Shown here piece after piece: positions 14,208 to 21,302 of a stretch of DNA of 22,664 nt (the first letter of the stretch is position 1; each line of letters opens with the position of its first letter). Source of the stretch: a virus; IMG/VR virus record IMGVR_UViG_3300003322_000119, positions 1 through 22,664 of that record. The stretch is one strand, 5' to 3'. Under the pieces are notes generated by a model. That model did not search any database. It saw nothing but the letters and a program-made list of their open reading frames with translations, and was not told the origin of the DNA. A program made the translations under genes and the position numbers.

Positions 14208-14340
14208 GTGGAACAATCCCAGCAACACGCCGCTGTGGCGCCGGGCATTCGCTGCATACAACGCGGCGACGGGCAATAAGCTCACAGATTATCAGTGTTC
14301 AAGGTGCGTCCAAAAGGTGGTTGAATGGCTGACAAACTAA
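14161..14340 (+). CDS. small CxxC protein, 59 aa, GTG start
   Basis: The product begins MDEKKEILNALKASREWNN and ends with a CSRC pair (residues 46-49) followed by VQKVVEWLTN. The middle has TPLWRRAFAAYNAATGNKL. Short phage proteins with a paired-cysteine C-terminus and a YN...G segment of this style occur next to structural genes, but I cannot name a function. The only upstream in-frame start is this GTG, 12 bases past an in-frame TAA. It overlaps the RHH gene by 47 bases and the next gene by 16. A lone CxxC could hold metal only as part of a dimer or with other ligands. Confidence 0.62.
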   Translation: MDEKKEILNALKASREWNNPSNTPLWRRAFAAYNAATGNKLTDYQCSRCVQKVVEWLTN

Positions 14341-14978
14341 ACTTTACCCAGATCGTCTATGCTGAAGATCAGCGGCAGCATTGCTACCCATTCGCTACAG
14401 TTTACAAAAACGAAAAGTGTACGCCGTTTTTTGAGAATTCTGTCATCGCCGATATTGTCCCACAATCAGACGCTGAATATACTGCTATCTGCTCCTGGAG
14501 GCTTAGTCGAAAGCGAGGAGACATTTTTATCGTTTCAGGAAGAGAACTTAAAGTCGATACAGAAGGATATGATGTTGCTATCCTCACGCCTCGTAAGCAC
14601 ACCGATATCAGGACCAAGTTTCTGCACTGGCACAAGACGGAAGCGGCAGAGATCGCTCTAAGGGAGTTCGAGAAGTTAATGCACTTCCCGGATGAGGTCG
14701 AGCGCTCTATATACGAGAACCATTTCATTGCGAGAACTGAGATCTACAAGGATTACGTCGAGACATGCCTTAAGCCTGCGATCAAGTTCATGCAGGAAAG
14801 GCCCATATTCATGTCGCCGGCAGGGTATATCAACCGTAAGCGCGGCGCTGACCATGAACATGCGATGAAGCTGCTCGCTACATGGGGAATGACCGACTAT
14901 CCAATCGCGCCATTTATTCTCGAGCGGCTTTTCTCTATATATTGCAACGGGAAAGGATTCAAAATTATCAATCTATGA
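14325..14978 (+). CDS. unassigned protein, possibly a glycosyltransferase
   Basis: I do not recognise the 217-residue family with certainty. An early segment, CTPFFENSVIADIV (about 32-45), resembles putative sugar-transfer proteins of phages and capsule loci. The second half has a run ENHFIARTEIYKDYVE (about 130-145) followed near the end by APFILERLFSIYC (about 195-207). That combination recalls the DUF4422-like polysaccharide biosynthesis style, but a DxD motif is not evident. The start has an SD-like AAGGTGG 4 bases upstream. It is the first large gene of the glycan cassette and is ATGA-coupled to the GT11 gene, which supports a related role. Treat the enzymatic assignment as tentative. 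Confidence 0.45.
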   Translation: MADKLNFTQIVYAEDQRQHCYPFATVYKNEKCTPFFENSVIADIVPQSDAEYTAICSWRLSRKRGDIFIVSGRELKVDTEGYDVAILTPRKHTDIRTKFLHWHKTEAAEIALREFEKLMHFPDEVERSIYENHFIARTEIYKDYVETCLKPAIKFMQERPIFMSPAGYINRKRGADHEHAMKLLATWGMTDYPIAPFILERLFSIYCNGKGFKIINL

Positions 14979-15781
14979 TTAAAGTTTACCCCCAGCTAAT
15001 AGGCCGGTTGGGCAATAATATGTTTCAGATCGCTGCCGCTATTTCGTACGCTAAAAAACATGGCGTTGAATGGGGGGTAAAAAAAGGATATGTGGAGAGA
15101 GGATTCAACGCTTTTCAGGTGGACAGGTTCTTTCCTAACTTACCGGCGTGCGATCACGACTTCAGACGCTACCAGGAGCACAAAGATAACCGGCACTGCG
15201 AGCTGCACGGGTGCGGCCTGGACGAGTGCTGGTTCAACTATCATCCAATTCCTTTCCACCCGGAAGGTGTACAGCTCGCGGGATTCTGGCAGTCGTGGAA
15301 GTATTTCGATGGAGCTGAGAAAGAAGTACGAGATGCGTTCCCGCTGCCGGTTTTCGAGAAATATAAAGGCTACGTGAGCATCCATGTGCGCCGGGGTGAT
15401 TACCTGCAACACTCGCAGAGCTTTCCGCCGGTGGACATTAATTACATCGCTGCCGCTATGCTTGAATTTGATTGGGGTACCAATTTCGTTGTATGTTCCG
15501 ATGACATGGCGTGGTGTCGTGAGAACATCAAAGGAAAGTATGTGGAGTATTCAGACGGCAAAAACGAATTTGAAGACATGGCTATCATGGCATCGTGTAG
15601 CTGGAATATTATATCAAACTCCACGCTTTCTTACTGGGCCGCGTGGCTGAATCCTAATCCTGATAAAAAGGTCGTTGCCCCGTCGTGCAAACGAGGGTCG
15701 TGGTTCGGTATGTCATCAGGCGTTAGGCAGGACGTTGTAGATCTTTTACCGCCCTCATGGCACCAAATCGAATTCAGATGA
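14975..15781 (+). CDS. GT11 alpha-1,2-fucosyltransferase-type glycosyltransferase
   Basis: The 268-residue enzyme belongs to glycosyltransferase family 11 and is a cytoplasmic GT-B enzyme that normally transfers L-fucose from GDP-fucose. Diagnostic motifs are in order: GRLGNNMFQIAAA (residues 10-22), HVRRGDY (137-143), FVVCSDDMAWC (171-181) and the C-terminal DMAIMASC plus NSTLSYWAAWL (215-225). The binding motifs are complete. ATG 14975 overlaps the previous stop as ATGA; the upstream ATG at 14882 lies inside the preceding gene. Because the cassette also encodes a GDP-mannose 3,5-epimerase but no visible GDP-fucose pathway, the natural donor may be GDP-L-galactose, which is GDP-fucose with an extra 6-hydroxyl. 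That is an inference. Confidence 0.88.
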   Translation: MIKVYPQLIGRLGNNMFQIAAAISYAKKHGVEWGVKKGYVERGFNAFQVDRFFPNLPACDHDFRRYQEHKDNRHCELHGCGLDECWFNYHPIPFHPEGVQLAGFWQSWKYFDGAEKEVRDAFPLPVFEKYKGYVSIHVRRGDYLQHSQSFPPVDINYIAAAMLEFDWGTNFVVCSDDMAWCRENIKGKYVEYSDGKNEFEDMAIMASCSWNIISNSTLSYWAAWLNPNPDKKVVAPSCKRGSWFGMSSGVRQDVVDLLPPSWHQIEFR

Positions 15782-16506
15782 TATCACTCTGCATCACCAC
15801 CTATAACCGAACCGACCTTCTGTTCGATTCATTCGCTCAGGTACTCGACGACCCGCGCATAAGCGAGATTGTGATAGTCGACGACTGTTCAGACGAAGTG
15901 GTCTGGAAGTCGATAAACAATAGACTTGATGAGTCAAAGGAGTTTCTGATTAGCAGGCCAAAGATCAAGCTGTACAGGAACGACAAGAACCTCGACTGCT
16001 ACCGAAATAAACGCGAGGCCATCAGCAAGGCTACCAATGAGTGGTGCATCCTGCTCGACAGCGACAACGTGATCACGCCGGATTACTTGCATGCCATAGA
16101 TTATATGGATAAATTCCTCGGCGGACTGCACGCTTCGTTTGCGTACCAGCCGTCATTCGCTAAACCGCATTTTGATTTCAGAGCATTCGAATACAATGGA
16201 TATGACCGGAGTAACGTGGCGCAATACATGGACATCCCGAATTTCGAAACGATGTTGAACGCGATGAACTACTTTGTAAGCCGCGACGAGTATCTGCGCG
16301 TGTGGGACGGTTCTATAGACCCGGTAACGTCGGACAGCCTTTATCAGAACTATCGTTGGCTGGAGGCTGGTAACTCGATCTACGTCGTGCCAGGGATGCA
16401 TTACGAGCATCGAGTCCATGACGGCAGCCACTACAAGAACAACGTGAAGCGCACGCCTCGTGGCTTTCATGACGACATCATCAACAGATTAAAAGCAATG
16501 AGATGA
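15778..16506 (+). CDS. GT2 family glycosyltransferase
   Basis: The 242-residue GT-A enzyme starts ISLCITTYNRTDLL, the nucleotide-binding entry strand. It shows VIVDDCSDE (about 32-40) and the metal-binding LLDSDN (92-97, DxD = D94-D96). The acceptor side includes PNFETMLNAMNYFVSR and ends in a basic tail. Such enzymes transfer a single sugar from a nucleotide donor to a surface glycan; donor and acceptor cannot be read. The start overlaps the GT11 stop as ATGA. It ends before a short 45-base AT-rich spacer, the only gap between the first glycosyltransferases and the membrane microprotein. Confidence 0.85.
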   Translation: MISLCITTYNRTDLLFDSFAQVLDDPRISEIVIVDDCSDEVVWKSINNRLDESKEFLISRPKIKLYRNDKNLDCYRNKREAISKATNEWCILLDSDNVITPDYLHAIDYMDKFLGGLHASFAYQPSFAKPHFDFRAFEYNGYDRSNVAQYMDIPNFETMLNAMNYFVSRDEYLRVWDGSIDPVTSDSLYQNYRWLEAGNSIYVVPGMHYEHRVHDGSHYKNNVKRTPRGFHDDIINRLKAMR

Positions 16507-16551
16507 GAATCCGTATTTAATTTGCTCATTCAACTTTACATGCTCTTTTAG

Positions 16552-16635
16552 ATGAAAAAGTATGATATCATTTGGGCTGTACTGATGTGCCTTGCGTATA
16601 TTGTAGCAGGAATATTAATCTATTTTTTTGAATGA
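16552..16635 (+). CDS. single-pass membrane microprotein, 27 aa
   Basis: The ORF encodes two lysines, a short polar start and a hydrophobic stretch from about residue 6 to 25 (IIWAVLMCLAYIVAGILIYF), then a final Glu. It follows the positive-inside pattern with a cytoplasmic N-terminus. Its TGA overlaps the epimerase ATG as ATGA (16632-16635), the same coupling used by the real genes around it. The GT2 gene ends only 45 bases upstream. It may anchor the sugar enzymes at the inner membrane or simply support translation of the epimerase. No homology is claimed. Confidence 0.55.
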   Translation: MKKYDIIWAVLMCLAYIVAGILIYFFE

Positions 16636-17684
16636 AAACAGCTCTTGTACTTGGCGCCGGAGGATTTATAGGGTCGCACATGGTGAAACGCCTAAAGTCT
16701 GAAGGATATTGGGTGCGCGGTGTTGATATTAAATACCCAGAGTTCAGCAAGACGGTCGCCGACGAGTTTGTAATATACGATCTCAGGATCTCCAAAAACA
16801 TGGAAGCTGTTGTTCGACTCCAGTCAACCGGCGGTTACGGTAATGATAAGTTCTCGTATTACAAGCAGCCGTTTGCGACGGATAAGCCGTTCGATGAGGT
16901 GTATCAGTTCGCTGCTGATATGGGCGGTGCTGGGTACGTCTTCTCAGGCGACAATGACGCGGACATCATGTCTAACTCTGCTATGATCAATCTGCTGTGT
17001 GCTGAGTACTGTAGATTTTACGATGTCGGCAAGGTGTTCTATTCATCTTCGGCCTGCATGTATCCGCAGGAAATTCAGAATAGAAATAAACACGGGGTGG
17101 TTGTAGACTGCTCACTCAGGGAATCAGACGCATACCCGGCTAACCCAGACAGCGAGTATGGGTGGGAAAAGCTATTCAGCGAACGGCTTTACATGGCTTA
17201 CGTTCGTAACTTCAATATGAACGTGCGTATAGCACGTTTCCATAATATCTACGGGCCGGAGGGCACGTATAAAGGAGGCAAGGAAAAGGCGCCGGCCGCT
17301 ATGTGCAGGAAGGTTGTAGAGTCTGACGGAGAAATAGAAATCTGGGGCGACGGTGATCAGACCCGATCTTTCCTATATATAGACGACTGCATCGACGCGG
17401 TACGCCTGCTGATGCAATCAGACTTCAGAGAGCCAATAAACATCGGCAGTGAGGAGATGGTCACGATCAATCATCTCGCTAATCTGGCTATAAGCAATTC
17501 GGGAAAGACAATACACAAAAAGCATATAGATGGCCCTACCGGCGTTCGAGGCCGTAATTCAAACAACGACCTAATACGCAAGGTGCTAGGATGGGAGCCG
17601 AAGGTAAGCCTCTCTGAAGGCATGGAGAAAACATTTAACTGGATACTTTCACAGTATGCGTCACAGTATGCGAGAAACATATAA
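16632..17684 (+). CDS. GDP-D-mannose 3,5-epimerase homologue
   Basis: The 350-residue short-chain dehydrogenase/reductase-type enzyme converts GDP-D-mannose into GDP-L-galactose (and GDP-L-gulose). Motifs: Rossmann GAGGFIGSH (8-16), AADMGGAGYVF (94-104), SSSACMYP (138-145), ESDAYPA and YGWEK (164-180), then RFHNIYGPEG with KGGKEKAPAA (202-223). Compared with Arabidopsis GME, the NAD-dependent redox pair Tyr-Lys is Y176/K180, and both acid/base residues of GME are kept: Cys142 (Cys145) and Lys219 (Lys217). A 6-deoxy sugar epimerase is less likely because of this pairing. The C-terminus ends SQYASQYARNI, coded by a 12-bp tandem repeat. Confidence 0.9.
   Translation: MKTALVLGAGGFIGSHMVKRLKSEGYWVRGVDIKYPEFSKTVADEFVIYDLRISKNMEAVVRLQSTGGYGNDKFSYYKQPFATDKPFDEVYQFAADMGGAGYVFSGDNDADIMSNSAMINLLCAEYCRFYDVGKVFYSSSACMYPQEIQNRNKHGVVVDCSLRESDAYPANPDSEYGWEKLFSERLYMAYVRNFNMNVRIARFHNIYGPEGTYKGGKEKAPAAMCRKVVESDGEIEIWGDGDQTRSFLYIDDCIDAVRLLMQSDFREPINIGSEEMVTINHLANLAISNSGKTIHKKHIDGPTGVRGRNSNNDLIRKVLGWEPKVSLSEGMEKTFNWILSQYASQYARNI
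17649..17672 (+). repeat. 12-bp tandem duplication at the epimerase/methyltransferase junction
   Basis: TCACAGTATGCG occurs twice in succession. In the epimerase frame it repeats SQYA near the C-terminus. In the next frame it supplies two ATG starts (17656 and 17668). Confidence 0.85.
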
Positions 17685-18231
17685 AAATATTGCTGGCACT
17701 ATGTGCGACTTCCACAAGTTCTATAGCGCCATGGCTGACAGCCTGCCAAATGACTGCCGCATTGTAGAGGTAGGTGTAGCTGATGGTCACAGCGCCATTT
17801 ACTTGGCTGAGCAGCTAGCCAACAGGGACAAGCGATTTGAGATGCACCTGGTTGAGAACATGGCCTACGGCGGCTTTATACAAGCAAACACAATCGTGAG
17901 AAACATTGTACGCAGTGGCCTCAGCGAGTTCATTACACTGCATCAGATGTCTTCTCTCGACGCATCCTGTCAATGGCCAGACAACTGGGCGCACTTTGTC
18001 TTCCTGGACTCCAGCCACCGGTACGAGCAGACGAAGGCTGAGATTCGCCTATGGTACCGAAAGGTGATGTTTGGATATTACCTGGCCGGTCATGACTACA
18101 ACGAGGAGGAAGGATCGGAGGTAAAGCAGGCTGTTGACGAGACGCTAGCCGGGTACTCATTTACCAGCCACGAAACAGAAAAAAATCTCGGCGTGTGGTC
18201 CATCAAAAAGACAAATGAATCAATATGTTAA
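17656..18231 (+). CDS. class I SAM-dependent methyltransferase (Methyltransf_24-like)
   Basis: The product (191 residues from ATG 17656) shows the SAM-binding loop VEVGVADGHSAIYLAEQ (motif I, about 36-52), a downstream acidic strand end with FVFLDSSHRYEQTKAEI, then GYYLAGHDYNEEEG as the post-motif loop. Enzymes of this type methylate hydroxyls on sugars and other small substrates. The tandem 12-bp repeat gives two possible starts, 17656 and 17668, both overlapping the epimerase end. The next gene starts at 18225, overlapping by 7 bases (ATGTTAA). The substrate is inferred to be the same glycan because of the neighbours. Confidence 0.82.
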   Translation: MRHSMRETYKNIAGTMCDFHKFYSAMADSLPNDCRIVEVGVADGHSAIYLAEQLANRDKRFEMHLVENMAYGGFIQANTIVRNIVRSGLSEFITLHQMSSLDASCQWPDNWAHFVFLDSSHRYEQTKAEIRLWYRKVMFGYYLAGHDYNEEEGSEVKQAVDETLAGYSFTSHETEKNLGVWSIKKTNESIC

Positions 18232-18887
18232 TAGATTTCAGACAACTATTCCCACGTTGGAATATCAAACCTACCGGAGTGCTTCACATAGGCGCGAATG
18301 TAGGCGAAGAGGCGCCGGTGTATGATCAACTTGGCATAAAAAAGGTTGTATGGTTTGAGCCTAACCCAAAGCTTATGCCAGCGTTGAAACGGAATGTTCA
18401 AGATACATTTCGACATGGAGTATTTAATCTGGCTGCCGGTGAAGAGACAATGAAAATAAATCTTCATATTTCAAATAATGGCGGACAAAGCAGCTCAATT
18501 TTAGAATTAGGCACACATAAGACTGCGCACCCAGAAGTACACTATGTTGAAGACATCGAGGTTCAAATGGTTAGACTTGACGAATTCTTCCATGATTGGT
18601 GCAGTCCAGGTAACGATTTTATTCCACACCTTTCAGAAGGACTTGATTTCCTGAATATGGACATACAAGGCGCCGAGCTGAAGGCCCTGCGCGGTATGGG
18701 AGACATCCTAAAACAGTTCAAGTGGGCCTATCTGGAGGTCAACAAGGCGGAGCTTTATAAGGGATGCGCGCTGGTCGAGGACATCGACTTATACATGCTC
18801 AGCTATGGGTTCCGCCGTGTAGAAACTTCTTGGACAGGCGCAATGTGGGGCGACGCCCTGTATTGCCACAAATCAACTGAGCTATGA
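18225..18887 (+). CDS. FkbM family methyltransferase
   Basis: The 220-residue enzyme has the FkbM signature: GVLHIGANVGEEAPVYDQLG (18-37), VVWFEPNP (41-48), then NMDIQGAELKALRGM (about 143-157) and a late LEVNKAELYKG. FkbM-type enzymes perform O-methylation of sugars and polyketides. A middle block (about 18400-18640) is AT-richer than the ends but shows no frame break. The start overlaps the preceding stop by 7 bases; the stop overlaps the next small ORF as ATGA (18884-18887). It is the second methyltransferase in a row within the glycan cassette. Confidence 0.88.
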   Translation: MLIDFRQLFPRWNIKPTGVLHIGANVGEEAPVYDQLGIKKVVWFEPNPKLMPALKRNVQDTFRHGVFNLAAGEETMKINLHISNNGGQSSSILELGTHKTAHPEVHYVEDIEVQMVRLDEFFHDWCSPGNDFIPHLSEGLDFLNMDIQGAELKALRGMGDILKQFKWAYLEVNKAELYKGCALVEDIDLYMLSYGFRRVETSWTGAMWGDALYCHKSTEL

Positions 18888-19006
18888 AAATAAAAGGCTT
18901 TCAATATACTATTGATAGGACTGGAGTTGTTTCTTCAATAAGATCCTCAAAGCCGAGGAAGCCATATATGGCTAATGGGTATTTAAATGTTGATTTTGTA
19001 CGATAA
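18884..19006 (+). CDS. 40-aa protein resembling the N-terminus of HNH/NUMOD homing endonucleases
   Basis: The ORF reads MKIKGFQYTIDRTGVVSSIR, then PRKPYMANGYLNVDF and a stop. The order Y.I...G.V.S..R and a following P....NGYL.V is the typical entry of NUMOD4/HNH phage endonucleases, here without any catalytic domain. It is ATGA-coupled to the FkbM gene, so it is probably translated. It may be a worn remnant of a homing gene, or a small protein that has kept that fold. The next 31 bases hold a hairpin and no other coding signal. Confidence 0.4.
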   Translation: MKIKGFQYTIDRTGVVSSIRSSKPRKPYMANGYLNVDFVR

Positions 19007-19009
19007 CTG

Positions 19010-19035
19010 GCCGTAACAAAACTTCTTACGGCTTT
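19010..19035 (+). other. 7-bp hairpin before the GT25 gene
   Basis: GCCGTAA (19010-19016) pairs exactly with TTACGGC (19026-19032) around a 9-base loop, followed by TTT and the GT25 start at 19038. It could be a weak terminator or an RNA structure near the start codon. The short T-run makes full termination unlikely. Confidence 0.45.
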
Positions 19036-19037
19036 AA

Positions 19038-19835
19038 ATGGCAATACGCATGAACTGGCGCGATGACACATACGCTGGATACTTGAACCTTGATTCAAGG
19101 TCAGACCGAAAGATCTCCATGGAGAACGAATTGTCTCGCGTTGGAATCTCAGCGCATCGACATAGAGGTAAAACGCCGTCGCAGTTCGACCTGTCCGACG
19201 TGAAGCACACCATGATGAGCGTCAGGACGCCGGGGGCGATCGGATGCTATCACGGCCAGATTGATATCATGATGACTGCCGCAGAAGCTGGCAAGTCAGC
19301 TATCGTGTTTGAGGATGACCTGGTATTCTGCTCTGACTTCGCCGACCGTATGGACTATATATCAGCGTGGACACAGGCGCATGAATGGGACGTTATATGG
19401 CTTGGCGGATCATTCCACAGCCCGGCGTTCTGGCATCCACACGGCCCGTCAGGCATGCGCCCTGATTGCTCCAGACACCTAGGCAGAGACTGCGAGCCTA
19501 CCGACGATCCACGTATGATCAGGACATACGCGGCGTTCTCAACGCATGCATACATTGTGAATAAAAATTCAATTCTCGATATAGTTGCAACTCTTTATGA
19601 CCAAATGTCCACATCAATTGGGGTAGATTATAGTTTTATCCGTATGCAACCTGACATCAAGGCGTTTGCTTTCGTGCCAGGGTGCGTTAAGCAGTACGAC
19701 AATCAATCCAACATAGGAACAGGCATTACCAGATGGAGTGGATTCCTGAAGCTCAACGGAACAGAAGAAAACAGTCGCTACGTGTGGCAGGACAGGATGG
19801 ATCAGTTTAACCCTAATACATTCACATGGAGATAA
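19038..19835 (+). CDS. GT25 family (LOS/LPS) glycosyltransferase
   Basis: The 265-residue protein shows GT25 marks: YLNLDSRSDRKISMENEL (15-32), the GAIGCYHGQIDIMM segment (66-79) and SAIVFEDDLVF (87-97, with the EDD acidic triad), then DVIWLGGSFHS. This family adds galactose or related sugars to lipo-oligosaccharide or collagen-like acceptors. The strong alternative start is ATG 19050 (MNWRDD), which would remove four residues and match the usual family N-terminus. There is no SD; a hairpin precedes. Its end overlaps the next methyltransferase by 10 bases. Confidence 0.85.
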   Translation: MAIRMNWRDDTYAGYLNLDSRSDRKISMENELSRVGISAHRHRGKTPSQFDLSDVKHTMMSVRTPGAIGCYHGQIDIMMTAAEAGKSAIVFEDDLVFCSDFADRMDYISAWTQAHEWDVIWLGGSFHSPAFWHPHGPSGMRPDCSRHLGRDCEPTDDPRMIRTYAAFSTHAYIVNKNSILDIVATLYDQMSTSIGVDYSFIRMQPDIKAFAFVPGCVKQYDNQSNIGTGITRWSGFLKLNGTEENSRYVWQDRMDQFNPNTFTWR

Positions 19836-20353
19836 AGAACAGAAAGGATCTATACAAACTGCTGCCATCGCGTCCCGCTGTCGCAGAGGTCGGCTGCGCA
19901 GAGTGCTTGTTCTCGCTCGATATAGCCGAGTGGGGCGTTTCGAAACTATACCTTGTGGATCTTTGGGAAAGCCACCCGGAGTTCCCTGGAGACGCCGGCA
20001 ATGATCAGGAGTGGCACAACAAAAACTACAACGATGGTAAAGCAAGGCTCGCCGGATTTGATAACGTTGAATTCCTGCGCGGCCCGTCTACGGCCATGGC
20101 GCAATATGTTAAGGATGCATCGCTTGACCTGGTGTACATCGATGCCTGTCATTCTTACGATTGCGTGAGGGCGGACATAGAGGCGTGGAGGCCGAAGGTA
20201 AAGCCCGGCGGCGTGATGGCATTCCACGACGTTCTTTCGATGGAGTATGGGGTGAGCCATGCCGTGTACGAGTTCGCTGCGCAGATAGGCTGCGCGGTCA
20301 ACATCATTCCAGAGAATCAACCTTGCGACGCGTCAGCCTGGATACGCCTATGA
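19826..20353 (+). CDS. class I SAM-dependent methyltransferase (Methyltransf_24-like)
   Basis: The 175-residue enzyme has the motif I region VAEVGCAECLFSLDIAE (about 19-35), an acidic LYLVDLWE (47-54), DLVYIDACHSYDCVRADIE (about 101-119) and PGGVMAFHDVL (about 126-136). The HSYD plus FHD pattern matches small-molecule or sugar methyltransferases of this type. It is the third methyltransferase of the cassette and resembles the one at 17656, which may mean two different positions on the glycan are modified. It overlaps the GT25 gene by 10 bases and is ATGA-coupled to the GT that follows. Confidence 0.8.
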   Translation: MEIKNRKDLYKLLPSRPAVAEVGCAECLFSLDIAEWGVSKLYLVDLWESHPEFPGDAGNDQEWHNKNYNDGKARLAGFDNVEFLRGPSTAMAQYVKDASLDLVYIDACHSYDCVRADIEAWRPKVKPGGVMAFHDVLSMEYGVSHAVYEFAAQIGCAVNIIPENQPCDASAWIRL

Positions 20354-21120
20354 AGATCGAAGCCTACATAATCGCTTTTAACGAGGCGGAAGTGATCACC
20401 TTCACACTGCGTCATTACCTTAATTTCTGCGACACGGTATACGTTTACGACAACCATAGCACTGACCGAACGACTGAGATCGCTAAACAGATGGGTGCCA
20501 TTGTTATTCCTTTCGGCATTCCAGGCGTTCTGTCCGACGACGAATACTTAAAGGTGAAGAACTACGCGTGGAAGAATTCAGACGCCGACTGGGTGATCGT
20601 GGTGGATACCGACGAGATCATCTATCATCCATGGATCCGGCATGTGATGGAGCAATCCATTACGAATGGCGATACGATCATGACCACATATGGCTGGCAG
20701 ATCATGAGCCACGCAATGCCGCAATATCAATGGTCGGAAATAAACAACGGGTTTCACTACGAGAACTATTCAAAGTCTGCCGTCTTCAGCCCGCGCCTGA
20801 AAGAGATCGGATACGTCTACGGATGCCACGAGGCGCGACCTGTCGGCCACGTGCAATACTCCAAAGAAAAACTATTGCTCGCTCATTACGCGAACGTGGG
20901 CGGCCCTGAGCGCCTATGCCGGAAGCATGCCATGTACCGAACCAGACTGAGTGAAAGGAACCGCCGATGGGGCCTCGGCGTTCATTACATGACCCCTGAT
21001 ATCCATCAGGAAGGCAAGACAGACGAACAACGCATAAAAGAATGGAACGAGCGATACGAACAGTCGGTAAATTTCTCACCGGAACTTATCTGGCCATCAG
21101 GTCACGGAACAATGAATTAG
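20350..21120 (+). CDS. GT-A glycosyltransferase (family 2-like)
   Basis: The 256-residue protein begins IEAYIIAFNEAEVITFTL, carries VYVYDNHSTDRTTEI (30-44) and the metal-site WVIVVDTDEIIYHP (81-94, DxD = D86-D88). The C-terminal half is rich in aromatic residues and ends WPSGHGTMN. This type (glycosyl transferase family 2_4 style) often acts in O-antigen or capsule synthesis. It is the last glycan gene in the run. It is ATGA-coupled to the preceding methyltransferase; 11 bases follow before the next small gene. Confidence 0.85.
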   Translation: MKIEAYIIAFNEAEVITFTLRHYLNFCDTVYVYDNHSTDRTTEIAKQMGAIVIPFGIPGVLSDDEYLKVKNYAWKNSDADWVIVVDTDEIIYHPWIRHVMEQSITNGDTIMTTYGWQIMSHAMPQYQWSEINNGFHYENYSKSAVFSPRLKEIGYVYGCHEARPVGHVQYSKEKLLLAHYANVGGPERLCRKHAMYRTRLSERNRRWGLGVHYMTPDIHQEGKTDEQRIKEWNERYEQSVNFSPELIWPSGHGTMN

Positions 21121-21131
21121 CGAGAGGAAGA

Positions 21132-21248
21132 ATGTCGATATGCGCCAGATGCGAGATACGCAAGGGCCTGCGCTGTGGGGCTTGCGGGTGTATGTTATTT
21201 TCAAAAACACGCCTTCCGGAGGAGTCATGCCCGGTCAATTACTGGTGA
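21132..21248 (+). CDS. cysteine-rich mini-protein, 38 aa (DUF6171-like)
   Basis: Within its 38 residues are six cysteines in the order CARC, CGAC-GC and a final CPVNYW. Small proteins ending CP...W with this spacing occur near phage structural genes and probably bind one zinc ion. An AGAGGAAG SD-like run lies just before ATG 21132. The longer frame back to 21042 is in the GT gene and is not preferred. Function unknown; no catalytic feature is present. Confidence 0.62.
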   Translation: MSICARCEIRKGLRCGACGCMLFSKTRLPEESCPVNYW

Positions 21249-21262
21249 CGCCTTAACGTCAC
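21245..21262. other. inverted repeat after the cysteine-rich gene
   Basis: GTGACG and CGTCAC flank CCTTAA and pair perfectly over 6 bp. There is no T-run, so it is not a normal terminator. It shares the TGACG/CGTCA half-site with the palindrome at 10885-10894, but a 5-mer match is weak evidence of a shared operator. The interval 21249-21302 otherwise holds nothing I can support. Confidence 0.4.
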
Positions 21263-21302
21263 TACTCCGGACCCCTGGTCGCTTTCTTAGTACCTTGTGA
21301 TT

